DNA from: Pseudoneurospora amorphoporcata | Taxonomy: Eukaryota > Ascomycota > Sordariomycetes > Sordariales > Sordariaceae | NCBI GenBank assembly: GCA_033297205.1 | Contig: MU859230.1 | Location: 1 to 64,000 of the forward strand | Reading direction: 5' to 3' | Length of the DNA stretch: 64,000 nucleotides | In this document: piece after piece, positions 44,489-54,582 of the stretch | Layout of the letters: each line of letters opens with the position of its first letter | How positions within the stretch are numbered: position 1 is the first letter of the stretch | Made by a program: the position numbers and the translations under genes | Notes under the pieces: model-generated | What the model was told of the DNA's origin: nothing | What the model saw: the letters and a program-made list of their open reading frames with translations, nothing else | Databases searched by the model: none

Positions 44489-46729
44489 ATGCCCAGACTA
44501 AACCGGACTCGATACTTAACATGTTTCTATTGTGGCCGAAAGACCTCGACACCATGGGATAGCTCCATTCGCAATTTTGAGTGTCGAAACTGCGACGCGA
44601 CGAACTACCTTGATGGCGTAGGTCTCCCTGTCGTCTTGTATCTATCCAGCGTACCTGACTGGCGCATGTTGTACCTACTTGCTAACTTCTTCTCTTTATT
44701 CTGCTAGAACGGCGACATTACCGATCCTCCTGTAGCGACCGAGCACGAAGCAAGTCCTGCCAAATTTGCCACGACGCGAGCTACCTCACCCGCCGTCGGT
44801 TCTTCGAGCGCCAGCGTCTTTTGCAACAAATGTCTGGCCAACCAGGACAAGCTCCGAGCTATCCTCGCCCAATATCTTCCGGACCCCGACGACGAAGAAT
44901 ACGAAGAGCGATGTAGGAACATATACAAGTTCCGACGATTACAAGAGCGCCTCTATCCCCAAATGTGCGCCGAATGTGAACCGCGCGTCCAGAAGAAACT
45001 AGGCGAAGCCGCTTACACGGCAAAAACCGATGTCTTACTCCGGATGATTGAGAGAAGCAACAAGCAGCGACAGCAAGTTACAGGATGGAGTTGGCTGAAC
45101 GTCTTCGATTCTCTGGGAAGGTGGCTACGGACTGCTAGCTTGGTGCTTCAGCTCCTTTGGCATCTCTCCATAATGCTCATGCTGTTCAAGGCGACCATCA
45201 TAACGCGGTTGGGTGAAACGCCGAATCCATGGGCTCTGAGAGCTGTGAATAGTTGTTTTTGGGTTTTCAACGTTCTGCCGTCAACCGACCGGCTGAGTGG
45301 TTGGAGTCTCACTACCACGATCCTAAGCGTCTGGTGGAATCCACGGTATCCCCAGCTACACCGAGGCTTTACAAAACACATAACTGGGTTCAGAGCTTGG
45401 TACATGTACCAGGTCATTCTGGTCTTTATGCGATTCTGGGTTAGGAGGCTACCCATTTTAGCCGGCCCTGAGCAAGCAGACCTGAATATGCCAGCAGCTG
45501 CGCATGTCTTTTGGGCCGGTTTTGCTCTTCTTGTAAGTCATCTTGACCCCTTCGCTCAAATCACGACTAACATATGTTGCTAGGTTCATTTCCTCGCCCC
45601 TCGCGCTATCCGTATCGACATGGCGCCCCTGTTTGGAAACACCTCTAAACCATCCGCACCACAAGGCAGATCTGTAACACAACCCTCTACACACCGGCCG
45701 ACAACGGCAAATACGGCGGCAGCAGCGACGGGTCCGAGACGATCAGAAAGACTAATGAAGCCTTCGGCACAGTTACTTGCCGCGCGACCTACATTCTCAT
45801 CGTCACTGGCACCGGCCGCAGCTCCAGCGCCAGCGCCAGCGCCGGCTCCGGTTACGACACCTGATGAAAAGCCAGACGAAATCAAAGTCATGGTTGACTT
45901 GCTGGATGAGATCGTTAATGGCCCATCCAGCCCGGCCTCCCCAACACCCTCACTAGACCATTCGCCATTCTTCGTGCCACGGGTAGGAAGGTCTAATGTT
46001 CCGGCCACTCCTGGGTCTCCATTCTCACCAACACCAACACCACGCCGCTTTGGTACTGGCGTTGGCACTGGCACTAGCAGTGCCCCTTCGTTCTCGTCTC
46101 TTGGTCCAGCAGCCAACACAAGGTCGGCAGCGGCTGCTTACACACAGGAAATGGATTGGACGCCTACTCAGTCACAGTACCGCGCCTTCCAAACCGTCGG
46201 CAAGCGGCAAAACCAAGGTTTTAACGAAGCGCCTACCGACGAGAACAAGGGGCCCTTCTGGTACCGTGTACCACCCGCGCCAACAGCGCCCGCTCAGAGG
46301 CTGAACAACTACCTTACCAAACAACCACGCATCATCTCTTCTCGCAACACAGCGCCTCGGCCAGGCACAGGGATACCATCCTTTGGCAGTACTGCGCTCG
46401 TCAACACCCCGCAGAAACAGATTCTCGGGAGGACCAATGGCAACGATCATATGACCATGACTATGAGGAGAGACGCTGGGGAGGATACGGGAATCGATCC
46501 AACCCCGGCACGGGTCGCTTTTGCGCCGCCCACATTCTTTGTACCTCCGCCGCAGAACGATCCCAGGAACTCGCTCTCCGAAATGCTAGGTCGTAGTTTT
46601 AGCCTGAGTCAAGAGGAGGAGGGGCAGCGGGAGGCGGAGAGGGAGGAGGCTGAGAAGAATAAGGGTTGGTTCGGTGGAGGGTTGCTTACGTTTAGGTCGA
46701 CGACACCTGCGAAGAAAAAGGACCAGTGA
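44489..46729 (+). CDS. ima1: Inner nuclear membrane protein Ima1/Samp1 family
   Basis: Three exons (44489-44617, 44708-45532, 45584-46729) give 699 residues. The N-terminal Ima1 domain opens MPRLNRTRYLTCFYCGRKTS and contains paired CxxC zinc motifs (CFYC, CRNC, then CNKC and CAEC). Its tail reads YPQMCAECEPRVQKKLGEAA. Several transmembrane stretches follow (SLVLQLLWHLSIMLMLFKAT, AVNSCFWVFNVLP, MYQVILVFMRFWV, AHVFWAGFALLVHFLAP). The last 370 residues are Pro/Ala/Ser-rich with an AP repeat (APAAAPAPAPAPAPV). In fission yeast Ima1 sits in the inner nuclear membrane and links heterochromatin and the nuclear envelope; Samp1 is the animal relative. The start at the family-typical MPRLNR is preferred although the frame is open upstream to an ATG at 44363. 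Confidence 0.9.
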
Positions 46730-47448
46730 AGTCGGGATTCGGTTTGAGGTTATTGAAAGGATAGTTGTTTGGCATTGTCTGGTCAGGTCAGCATTTGGGT
46801 GTTGGGTTATTGTTAGGCAATGGATATTCTTTTGCATTTTAGGGAACATGGGAGTGTTTTGCATAACAATGGGCGTTTTGTACATGTGCATAGATATCAG
46901 CGGTGTGGTGGTCTTTTATAAGATGGGAATTACGGGCTGGATATAAAAAGATCCTGGCCTAATAGATAGAAGAGATAAATACATTCAAGGTACCTCTTAA
47001 AGACAACGTTTTCTGTGTGAATAGGGAGTGGTTATGTGAAGTTCGATTATGCTCCTAGTTTGTCATCTTGTAGGTTGGCCAATCGACGGCTCATAAACTG
47101 TATATGGATATTTTTTTTTTTTGGAAACATACACCCGAAGCAAAATATCGCTATAGTTCGCTTTGTTTCTCCAATCAACATCCCCCGTCGCCAATTCATC
47201 CTGTCCTCAAGGAGAGAGTAAACTCCCATACCAAATATATACGAACCCACAAAGCTGGGATTGAATCCCAATCACTCGTATCTTTCCAAAGCCATCAAAT
47301 CCCAAATCGCGTCAACAACTTTGTACATAGCCCAAGCCAAGACGGGAAGCAAAATCACAACCTGGCGGGACTTCCGCACTCTAGCCCAGCGCGCCATCTC
47401 CATCAAAACGTTCCCAGTCCACCTCACCAACGGATCCCATTGATTTCC
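46730..47448. other. Convergent intergenic region between Ima1 and Dsc3 genes
   Basis: A 719-bp pair of 3' flanks with a poly-T run near 47110-47121. A T-arm-like inverted repeat near 47253-47267 was examined and does not belong to a tRNA. Confidence 0.6.
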
Positions 47449-48567
47449 CTACGCATCAGCCGAAAACGCCCTCAAGACGCCAATCCCAAACCCAAACACC
47501 ACCCCAAACGCGATCGAAACCCGCCACCGCTTAGATAACATGCCCTCCTCCCTCAACACCCAAGCGATAGCCCCCAGCGGAAACACAAACCCAATAAACA
47601 TGCCCTTGACGAGGGTGTCTACCATCCCGTTGAACCCATCCGTTTCGGCACCGGCACCTATTGGTTCCGCGTCGTCATTACCAACGCCGCCGTCAAGACC
47701 GGGTCCGCCCACTCCGCCGTGATTGGTATCTATCCACGCGTCCTCCATTGATCGTAGAGTATCCGGGGAGGGCATGGTGTCGGGAGTAAACCGGGAGGCT
47801 TGGATGGAAGTGAATTGCAGGCGGAGCTGGTTCACTTCTGCTGGAGTAAACCCGGCGGAGAGAAAGCGGTCGAAGCCGCGAGGGGTGTTGCGGTCTACCT
47901 CCCTGACTTCCCGCGTCGATCTCCGGGACCGGGTTCCTCCTCCTGCCAAAGAGGATGAGGAGGGGGGTTGGAGGCCGGTGGTGCGGCTGATTTTCCCGCC
48001 AATGTTGGTACCAGGTGAATCGACGGATCCCACGTGGGGAGGTACAAAAGACGCGGCCGCCGCTTCCGTGGCTAATTCTTGGTCGGTGAGTTCGTCGGCT
48101 ATACTACAGTTTACGTAGACCCTTTGCTGCTGCTGTTGCTGTTGGCGATCAACGGCTTTTCCCTTGCCCTTGCCCTTGGTGTCGACGGCCATAGGCGGCG
48201 GGGGAGGCGGGCGGAGGACGGCGCTGACGATGGCGGTGTCTGGAAGGATTTTGCCGGCGTGGATGAAGCGGAGACGGCTCCGGGCTGCTTTGGCGGTGGT
48301 TTCGTCATCGTTGCTGTCTTTGCTGGAGGATAGAGCTAGGAGGCGCTCGCGGATGCGGTGCTTAAGAGCGACGATGGTGGTGCGGTTGGGAGAGGGGATG
48401 TCGAGGTGCAGGTCGGGGAGGGAGGCGCTGAATCTGACTGTGAGGTGGAGGGATGGTGATAGTAATGATGGGTCGTTTGATGATGACGAGATTGTCGTGT
48501 TGGCCGGGAGAAACGGTGTTCTGGAGGTTTGGTTGGAGAAGGTGATATCCTCCCAGTCGTCGCTCAT
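47449..48567 (-). CDS. dsc3: Golgi Dsc E3 ubiquitin ligase subunit Dsc3
   Basis: A single exon of 372 residues. The N-terminal part is a ubiquitin-like fold (LHLTVRFSASLPDLHLDIPS, VALKHRIRERLLALSSS, LRFIHAGKILPD), followed by a Gly/Lys and polyQ linker (KGKGKGKAV, Q7). A middle region (TPRGFDRFLSAGFTPAEVNQ, LRLQFTSIQASRFTPDTMPS) is the DUF2407 C-terminal block, and two transmembrane segments end the protein (MFIGFVFPLGAIAWVLRE and VSIAFGVVFGFGIGVLRAF). This domain order is that of Dsc3, a membrane subunit of the Dsc ligase that cleaves or degrades Golgi proteins and, in many fungi, activates SREBP. The polyQ tract (CAG/CAA codons at about 48122-48142) may vary in length. Confidence 0.92.
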   Translation of the reverse strand: MSDDWEDITFSNQTSRTPFLPANTTISSSSNDPSLLSPSLHLTVRFSASLPDLHLDIPSPNRTTIVALKHRIRERLLALSSSKDSNDDETTAKAARSRLRFIHAGKILPDTAIVSAVLRPPPPPPMAVDTKGKGKGKAVDRQQQQQQQRVYVNCSIADELTDQELATEAAAASFVPPHVGSVDSPGTNIGGKISRTTGLQPPSSSSLAGGGTRSRRSTREVREVDRNTPRGFDRFLSAGFTPAEVNQLRLQFTSIQASRFTPDTMPSPDTLRSMEDAWIDTNHGGVGGPGLDGGVGNDDAEPIGAGAETDGFNGMVDTLVKGMFIGFVFPLGAIAWVLREEGMLSKRWRVSIAFGVVFGFGIGVLRAFSADA

Positions 48568-49418
48568 TGTGGTTGGATTGTGTATAGCCTCTTCAGGCTA
48601 CCGATTTGGGGGTGTTTTGGCGAGATAGTAGTGACCGTATGCAGTGGATTTCCGGATGCGATTATCGTTGTGAAAGCGGCCGTTGAGATGTTCGATGAAA
48701 TGGAACGCAACCAAGAGAGGAGGTGACGATTAACAGACTACACTACACTACACAGCACCTGCCCTGGCTTTGACTAGGCCCGGTGTTCGAAAGTAATAAG
48801 GTACGGAGTGACGAGGATGAGAGCGGTAGTGAAGCAACGAAAAGCAAGTATTAACTATTACAAGTACTTAAAAGTTATGTGATAAAGTTGCCTATTTCTA
48901 CGAGGCCATCAAGGTTCACGAGCTTTGTAAAGTGTGAGCTTCGAGAAAGACGGAAGGGCCAAGCTCCCCCAATTCTGACGCGTGAGTGGTCGCCACCCCA
49001 AGACAGCTATGTATCTATCGGGGTTACGTGATTACCTGAACTCCAGAACCCAACGACGCGCCTTGGCATCATCTTCAAGACCTCATCCACCAAAGAGATA
49101 CAACATCATATTCTTTTCCATCACGATTGACCCCTTCTTATCGACGTACTCATACAAGATGCTGCTCCAATTGAGATTTTCCATGTAACTGCCCAAACAA
49201 ATGTCGCTGGTTGTCCCCTTTGTTTGGCACAGTTGCCTCCTAAACCTCGATCGAGACCCTTTTCCTCTTAACCGGCCAATGCGTATATATCCTACAGTAT
49301 TCAAACAATTCTTTTCCATAGCAATGGTAATGTCCATCGGAAACCCCTCCAGCAACATTGTCTTGATATCCGGATGAAAGCAATCGTATGTATTCAGCAG
49401 ATCAGCATCGGCGAGTGC
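48568..49418. other. Intergenic region between Dsc3 and the GTPase gene
   Basis: 851 bp containing the Dsc3 promoter and the 3' flank of the GTPase gene. No supported frame. Confidence 0.6.
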
Positions 49419-51609
49419 CTACAAGTGACGGCTCCACGTACGGCCCGGAGTCGGACCATTCGGAAACCCGCAAAGCGCATCAACCATGACCTTACCCGCA
49501 TCCTTGACCGTCTCCTTGGCCTTCTCTCGACGCCTTCTATGGGCAATGCCTATCTCCTTCTTTTTCATTTGGGCCAGGGTGAAGTTGACGATGCCCCGGA
49601 ACGCATCATCGACGTTCTCGCCCGTCTTGGCTGAGCACTCGCCATAGCCGGCGACACGCGAATGGTATGCTGCACTGCGGCCCATGTCGGCCATGACTGG
49701 CTCCTTGCGAGGCAGGAAGCTGAGTCCCAAGGGCGGGAAGGCTGGGCGGAGATCTTTCTTGAGGCCGAGAAGGAAGCGAGGGCAGTCGATGAGGGAGCGG
49801 TCGAGTTTGGGTTTCCACTGGATGAGGAGGCATTGGGTTAGTGGCCTAGGCGGCTTCGTTATGATAAGTGTGGTGCAAGACATACCGTATCACAAATGGC
49901 GGGAAGATTCTTAACGTCCTCGATGCTGTAGCAGATGATGGCAGCTTGGAAGAAGTTGGAGGCCAGCTGGGTGGTCCGCTCATTAGCAATGTTGCCTGGG
50001 AAGTCCCAGAGCTCGATAGTGACGAGCTTTCCGTCGTCAGCAATGATGGAGAAACTGCGATAATCTGTAGTATGGGATGAGGGAGCACTTGGGATCTGCT
50101 GGTCAGTAATCGGCGAGTGCTGAGGAGAATCAATCGATTTCTTTTCCTGAGACTGGATTTTAGTATGTCTTCCATCGCACATATCAATGGCAAGTGCCTA
50201 CGTACCTCAACAAAATCTCCAGAGACGAGGCGGCTATACATATCATGTTAGCAACATCACCCATTCCCAGAAACACCCGAGAGTACTCACTTGACCAAAG
50301 CCGTTTTGCCCGCATTAGCATCACCAACCAGACAAATCTTGATCTTTCTCTCTGGCCCAGAAGAGCCTGAGGCAGAGCGCAGCTTCTCGGAACCAGGCAT
50401 CCACGAGAAAGAGCTCAGTCGGCTGAACACCTCCCTAGTGCCGACAGACCCGGCAGGAGTACCTGCTCGCTTGGAAGCACGACTGCTTCTGATGCTTCTT
50501 AGGCTCATCTTCGACAAGCCACGCTTGAGAGTGTTGGTAAGCTTGCTGCGCTTGGTAGCAGGCCGCTCCAACGTGTCGGCATTTGAGTCCTGTCATCAGG
50601 CATTAGCGTCTACTTCTACGTTACGGTGCTGAGCTAAAGATGGACGTACCACTTGACGCTTGATGCTCTTACGCTTGGGAACACTAAGCATGGAGTCCTC
50701 CGCACCAGGCCAGATGGTCTTCGCATCCTCGTCTTTGACAATCTCGGTCTCGACCTGGTTCAGTTTGATCTCCCTCAGGACAGCAGACTTGTGAGGGGTG
50801 GGCTTGCGAATGCGGCGATACTTCGGGGCGTCGTCTTGGTTCTCCTTGTCTGAGTCGTCGCAGTCTTCTATGTCCATCATCGCATAGCGAACGACAGTTT
50901 GTGCCAGCCCGGACTCGTCGGCCTGGGGCTCGGCCCCGCCCATTTCCGTGTCGTTTTGTTCAAGTCCGTGTTCCCCAGGGTCCTCATAAATGATGAAGTC
51001 TTCGTTCTCAACACCAGCCAACCAGTCGTCCATCCTGTCTGTGGCTAAATATTCAACACCGCCTCTGTCGTCAACAAGTGCTACACCATACATGGGCACA
51101 GGGTCCTCAATCTGGTGGTCGATGTCGTGACAAGGTCTATAGGATCTTGTACACGAGGGCGTATGCCTGTGGCTGTGTTCCTGGTGTTGGTGGTGGGTGT
51201 TCCTGTTATGGCGGGCTGATGACGATGCCTTAGTCCGAGTCCTTGGGTTCCGAATGTCGCATAGAGCCCAGTCAGGGATGTCTGTTTCGAACTGGCGATT
51301 CGGATGATAGTCTCTATGGGGTCTGGAAGGGGCGCGACCAACCCTCGAGGACGTACGATGGACGTCGGAGGTTGAAGGATGAGGGAAAGGATTATGTGAT
51401 TGATAGCGCGCCGATTGATCACCGCACGAGTTGGTTGCTGGAGGGGAAGCAAGCTGTCCAGCAGGGCTAAGGCGAGGAGGGACCCGCAACTTGAAGCTAT
51501 ACGGGGTTGACCCGTAACTCGGAGAGGGAGGTGGTCGCATTCCGTTGGCGGGAATGGGGTGACCGCCTACCATAGGCAACGGTATGCTAGGAGATGGCGA
51601 TTTCACCAT
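49419..51609 (-). CDS. Atypical Ras/Rho-like small GTPase with ~400-residue N-terminal extension
   Basis: Five exons (51609-50650, 50589-50291, 50233-50206, 50098-49886, 49817-49419) give about 632 residues. Residues 1-400 are disordered, Pro/Ser/His-rich, then acidic, ending in a basic cluster (KRGLSKMSLRSIRSSRASKR). The G domain starts KIKICLVGDANAGKTALV, with P-loop GDANAGKT at about 409-416. It continues IELWDFPGN (the usual DTAG is DFPG), GLKKDLRP (in place of NKxD/TKxD) and ECSAKTG. The layout is nearest to Rho. The C-terminus (RTWSRHL) lacks a CaaX box, so prenylation is not expected. The acceptor of exon 4 is ambiguous: CAG ends at 50099 or at 50120, which would add seven residues. 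Starting at MVKSPSPSIPLP (51609) is the first in-frame ATG. Confidence 0.8.
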
Positions 51610-52762
51610 GGTGGCGGCCGCGGGGGAAGAGCAAGAAGGGTTAGAAGCTGTATCAGAAGGCGAAACGTGCTGGAACAAGATGAATGGTCGAAGGAAAAAG
51701 AGGGGCGCAAACTGTTGTTGTCGGGCGTTGGGTTGTTTGCTGAGGTGATCAAGGACGCGAGTGGAGATAATGGGCAAAGATGAGAAAGAGGCCCTTCTCG
51801 CGACAAATGGGCTGCAAGATCGCAAGCGCCCAACTACAGTCAGTTCTTATCCGAACAAAAAAGACACAGCAAGCTGAGCAAACTGTTGGCTAGTGCAGAG
51901 GTCGGGCCGGCAAAAGTGGAATGGTTTCAAAGGTCCTTGGACGTGACAGATGGGATGGAAGGCGGAAGATATCTGGTTGCCCTAGGAGACGACATCAGGG
52001 GCAGGCAGACGACACACCTAGGCAGGAACACCACCGACACAACCTGATGATTGTTTCGGGTTCAGGTTACGGATGTCATTTCCGCCAGATAGGATCAAGG
52101 ACTATTATTGATGAGAAAGACAAGCGAACGGTAACAAACAAGAGCACATGGGTCGTCGACTGTCGATGGCCATGGTCGAATCCCGCAGAAATTGTGTGCC
52201 CTTTTCAAATTTGATAAACGTTCAACCAAGACCAACGCTGGGGTCGCCGAATTCACATACGCATTTCGACGTTTCGACTTTTATGGTCATCTTTAACCCA
52301 ACAGGTTCGTCAAGGTGAATGAATTTAGACAGTAAGTGGCCGACTATCCCCAACATATTTGTTATTACCAACCTACACTTGTTTTATTCTAGGAGCCAAA
52401 TCCTTTCTTCCCATTGATATGTCCTGCCGAAATTCAAACTGGACATTGCAAAACACAACAGTGAGCGCCGAAAGAGGGATGTTGTTGATATGCTGGGTAC
52501 ATGCATAGTCGCATATGCAACTAGCGCAATGAACCCCCTGACCCTTATCAAGCCGCCACAGGCCCCACTTCCCCGGATTGCGACATTCCGTTGCGTGGTG
52601 CGAGGCCCGATTACGGAGTCATACTCGCAGGCGTAGTGTATCAAAGCCGTAATGGTGCAACAACCGGTGAAAAACTAAAAAAAAGGCTTACACATCCCAA
52701 TACAATTACTAAACAGTGTACAGTATTATCTCTTCGGTTATAACCAACTTAGCTTGTTCTTC
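51610..52762. other. Divergent promoter region between GTPase and aminotransferase genes
   Basis: 1.15 kb, no supported gene. Small frames overlap on both strands without features. Confidence 0.6.
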
Positions 52763-54236
52763 ATGAGCGGATTGCTGCTCCCAGTCCTCCGCCGGCCTTC
52801 ATCGTTGATTTCCACTGGCACTGTCGTGAAATCACGTCAACAACTTGTTCAGTCACAGCGTCATCATCTTCATTCCTCATCCCGCCTAATGAGCGCAAAA
52901 CTTCAACCCGCCGCCCGCGTGGCCGGCAACCGCCAGGATGTTTGGTGAGTGACCATGAGAAACAAGCCTCACTTACCCTGAGCAGGGCATGTCATGTCTT
53001 GGCTAACATGTGGAGTTCAGGACCATCGTCAACGAGGCCGCCGCCGCCTCTCCCAGACAGCCCATCGTCAACATGGGCCAGGGTTTCTTTGGCTACAACC
53101 CGCCCGAGTTCATCCTGAACGCCGCCAAGAAGGCTCTGGACAGAGTCGAATGCAACCAGTACTCCCCTACCCGCGGCCGTCCCAGGCTAAGGAAGGCCCT
53201 CTCCAAGGCGTACGCGCCTCACTGGGGCCGTGAGCTGGACCCGGAGACCGAGATCACCATCACCACGGGCGCCAACGAGGGCATGCTCAGCGCCTTCATG
53301 GCCTTCGTCGAGCCCGGCGACGAGGTCATCGTGTTCGAGCCCTTCTTCGACCAGTACATCAGCAACATTGAGATGCCCGGCGGCAAGATCGTGTACGTGC
53401 CCATGCACCCGCCCAAGGACGGCCACATCAAGACGCTGTCGGCGTCCGAGTGGACCATTGACTTTGACGAGCTCGAGCGCGCCGTCACCCCGCGCACCAA
53501 GATGCTCGTCATCAACACCCCGCACAACCCCGTCGGCAAGGTCTTCTCGCGCGCTGAGCTCGAGCGCATCGCCGACCTGTGCGTCAAGAACCAGATCATC
53601 ATCCTGTCGGATGAGGTCTACGACCGCCTCTTCTACACCCCCTTCACCCGCATGGCCACCTTGTCCCCCGAAGTAGAGAAGATCACCCTCACCGTCGGCT
53701 CGGCCGGCAAGAACTTCTACGCCACCGGCTGGCGCGTCGGCTGGCTCATGGGCCCCGCCGAGCTGATCCAGTACGTGGCCGCCGCGCACACGCGCATCTG
53801 CTACTCGTCCGTCTCGCCCCTCCAGGAAGCCTGCGCCATCGGCTTCGAGGAGGCCGACCAGCAGGGATTCTGGACGCAGTGCATCGAGGATATGCAGAAC
53901 AAGATGAGCCGGTTCAACGCCATCTGGGACGAGCTTGGCCTGCCGTACTCGATCCCCGAGGGTGGCTACTTTGTCATGGCCAACCTCAACAAGGTGGAGA
54001 TTCCCGAGGGGTACCCGTTCCCGCCGCATGTGGCGGAGCGCCCGAGGGATTTCAAGCTGGCGTGGTTCTTGATTCAGGAGCTGGGCGTGGCGGCGATCCC
54101 GCCTAGTGAGTTTTATACGGATGTGAATGCGCATATTGTGGAGGACTGGCTAAGGTTTGCCGTGTGCAAGCCCGATGAGGTGCTGGAGGATGCAAAGGAG
54201 AGGTTGAGGGGGTTGAAGAAGTTTATTAAGCAGTAA
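52763..54236 (+). CDS. Class I PLP aminotransferase, kynurenine transaminase (Bna3-like)
   Basis: Two exons (52763-52944, 53021-54236) give 465 residues. Fold-type I landmarks are in order: NMGQGFFGYNPPEFILNAAK, QYSPTRGRPRLRKALSKAY, ITTGANEGMLSAFMAFVEPG, INTPHNPVGKVFSR, ILSDEVYDRLFYTPF, SAGKNFYATGWRVGW with the PLP lysine at 291, and EGGYFVMANLNKVEIPEGYP. These fit kynurenine-oxoglutarate/glutamine transaminase K (KAT I/III, yeast Bna3), which makes kynurenic acid. The first 42 residues are Arg/Ser/Leu-rich without acids, a probable mitochondrial presequence. A second in-frame ATG at 52889 (MSAKLQPAARVAG) would give a cytosolic form. The codon use is strongly GC3-biased, suggesting high expression. 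It converges on xanthine dehydrogenase. Confidence 0.92.
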
Positions 54237-54582
54237 ATGCTGCTCATAGATCTTGCAAGTGTGATTTCAAAAGAGGGTTTTGGAAAGACAGTACCTTTCT
54301 CGCTACAGTGACCCTGACTGATACAATGACACTTGGACGTTCCAAGCGAGCATTACGTTCTTTTCTTCGTCAAACGCACGATAGAAATCTTACCGACAAA
54401 GCTTGAAGGACAAGAGATAGCATGTTCGATATCAACCGTTTGACTTGCGTGAGTAAAAATCCGTAACAAGTTATTCGATGTCAAAAACCCGGTCCTTTTG
54501 CCCCGTCCTGAAGTACGTATGTATATACACATGTCCGATAAGACCATAGCCAAAAAATACCTTCAAGTTGATAAGTAAAACC
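54237..54582. other. Convergent intergenic region
   Basis: 346 bp of paired 3' flanks; nothing else seen. Confidence 0.65.

Noticed and set aside
47253..47267. T-arm-like sequence GGATTGAATCC region
   Set aside because: Stem and loop lengths do not fit a tRNA T arm and no D or anticodon arm or A box is found nearby.
53187..54134. 315-codon minus-strand frame
   Set aside because: It is the antisense shadow of the GC-rich aminotransferase coding sequence.
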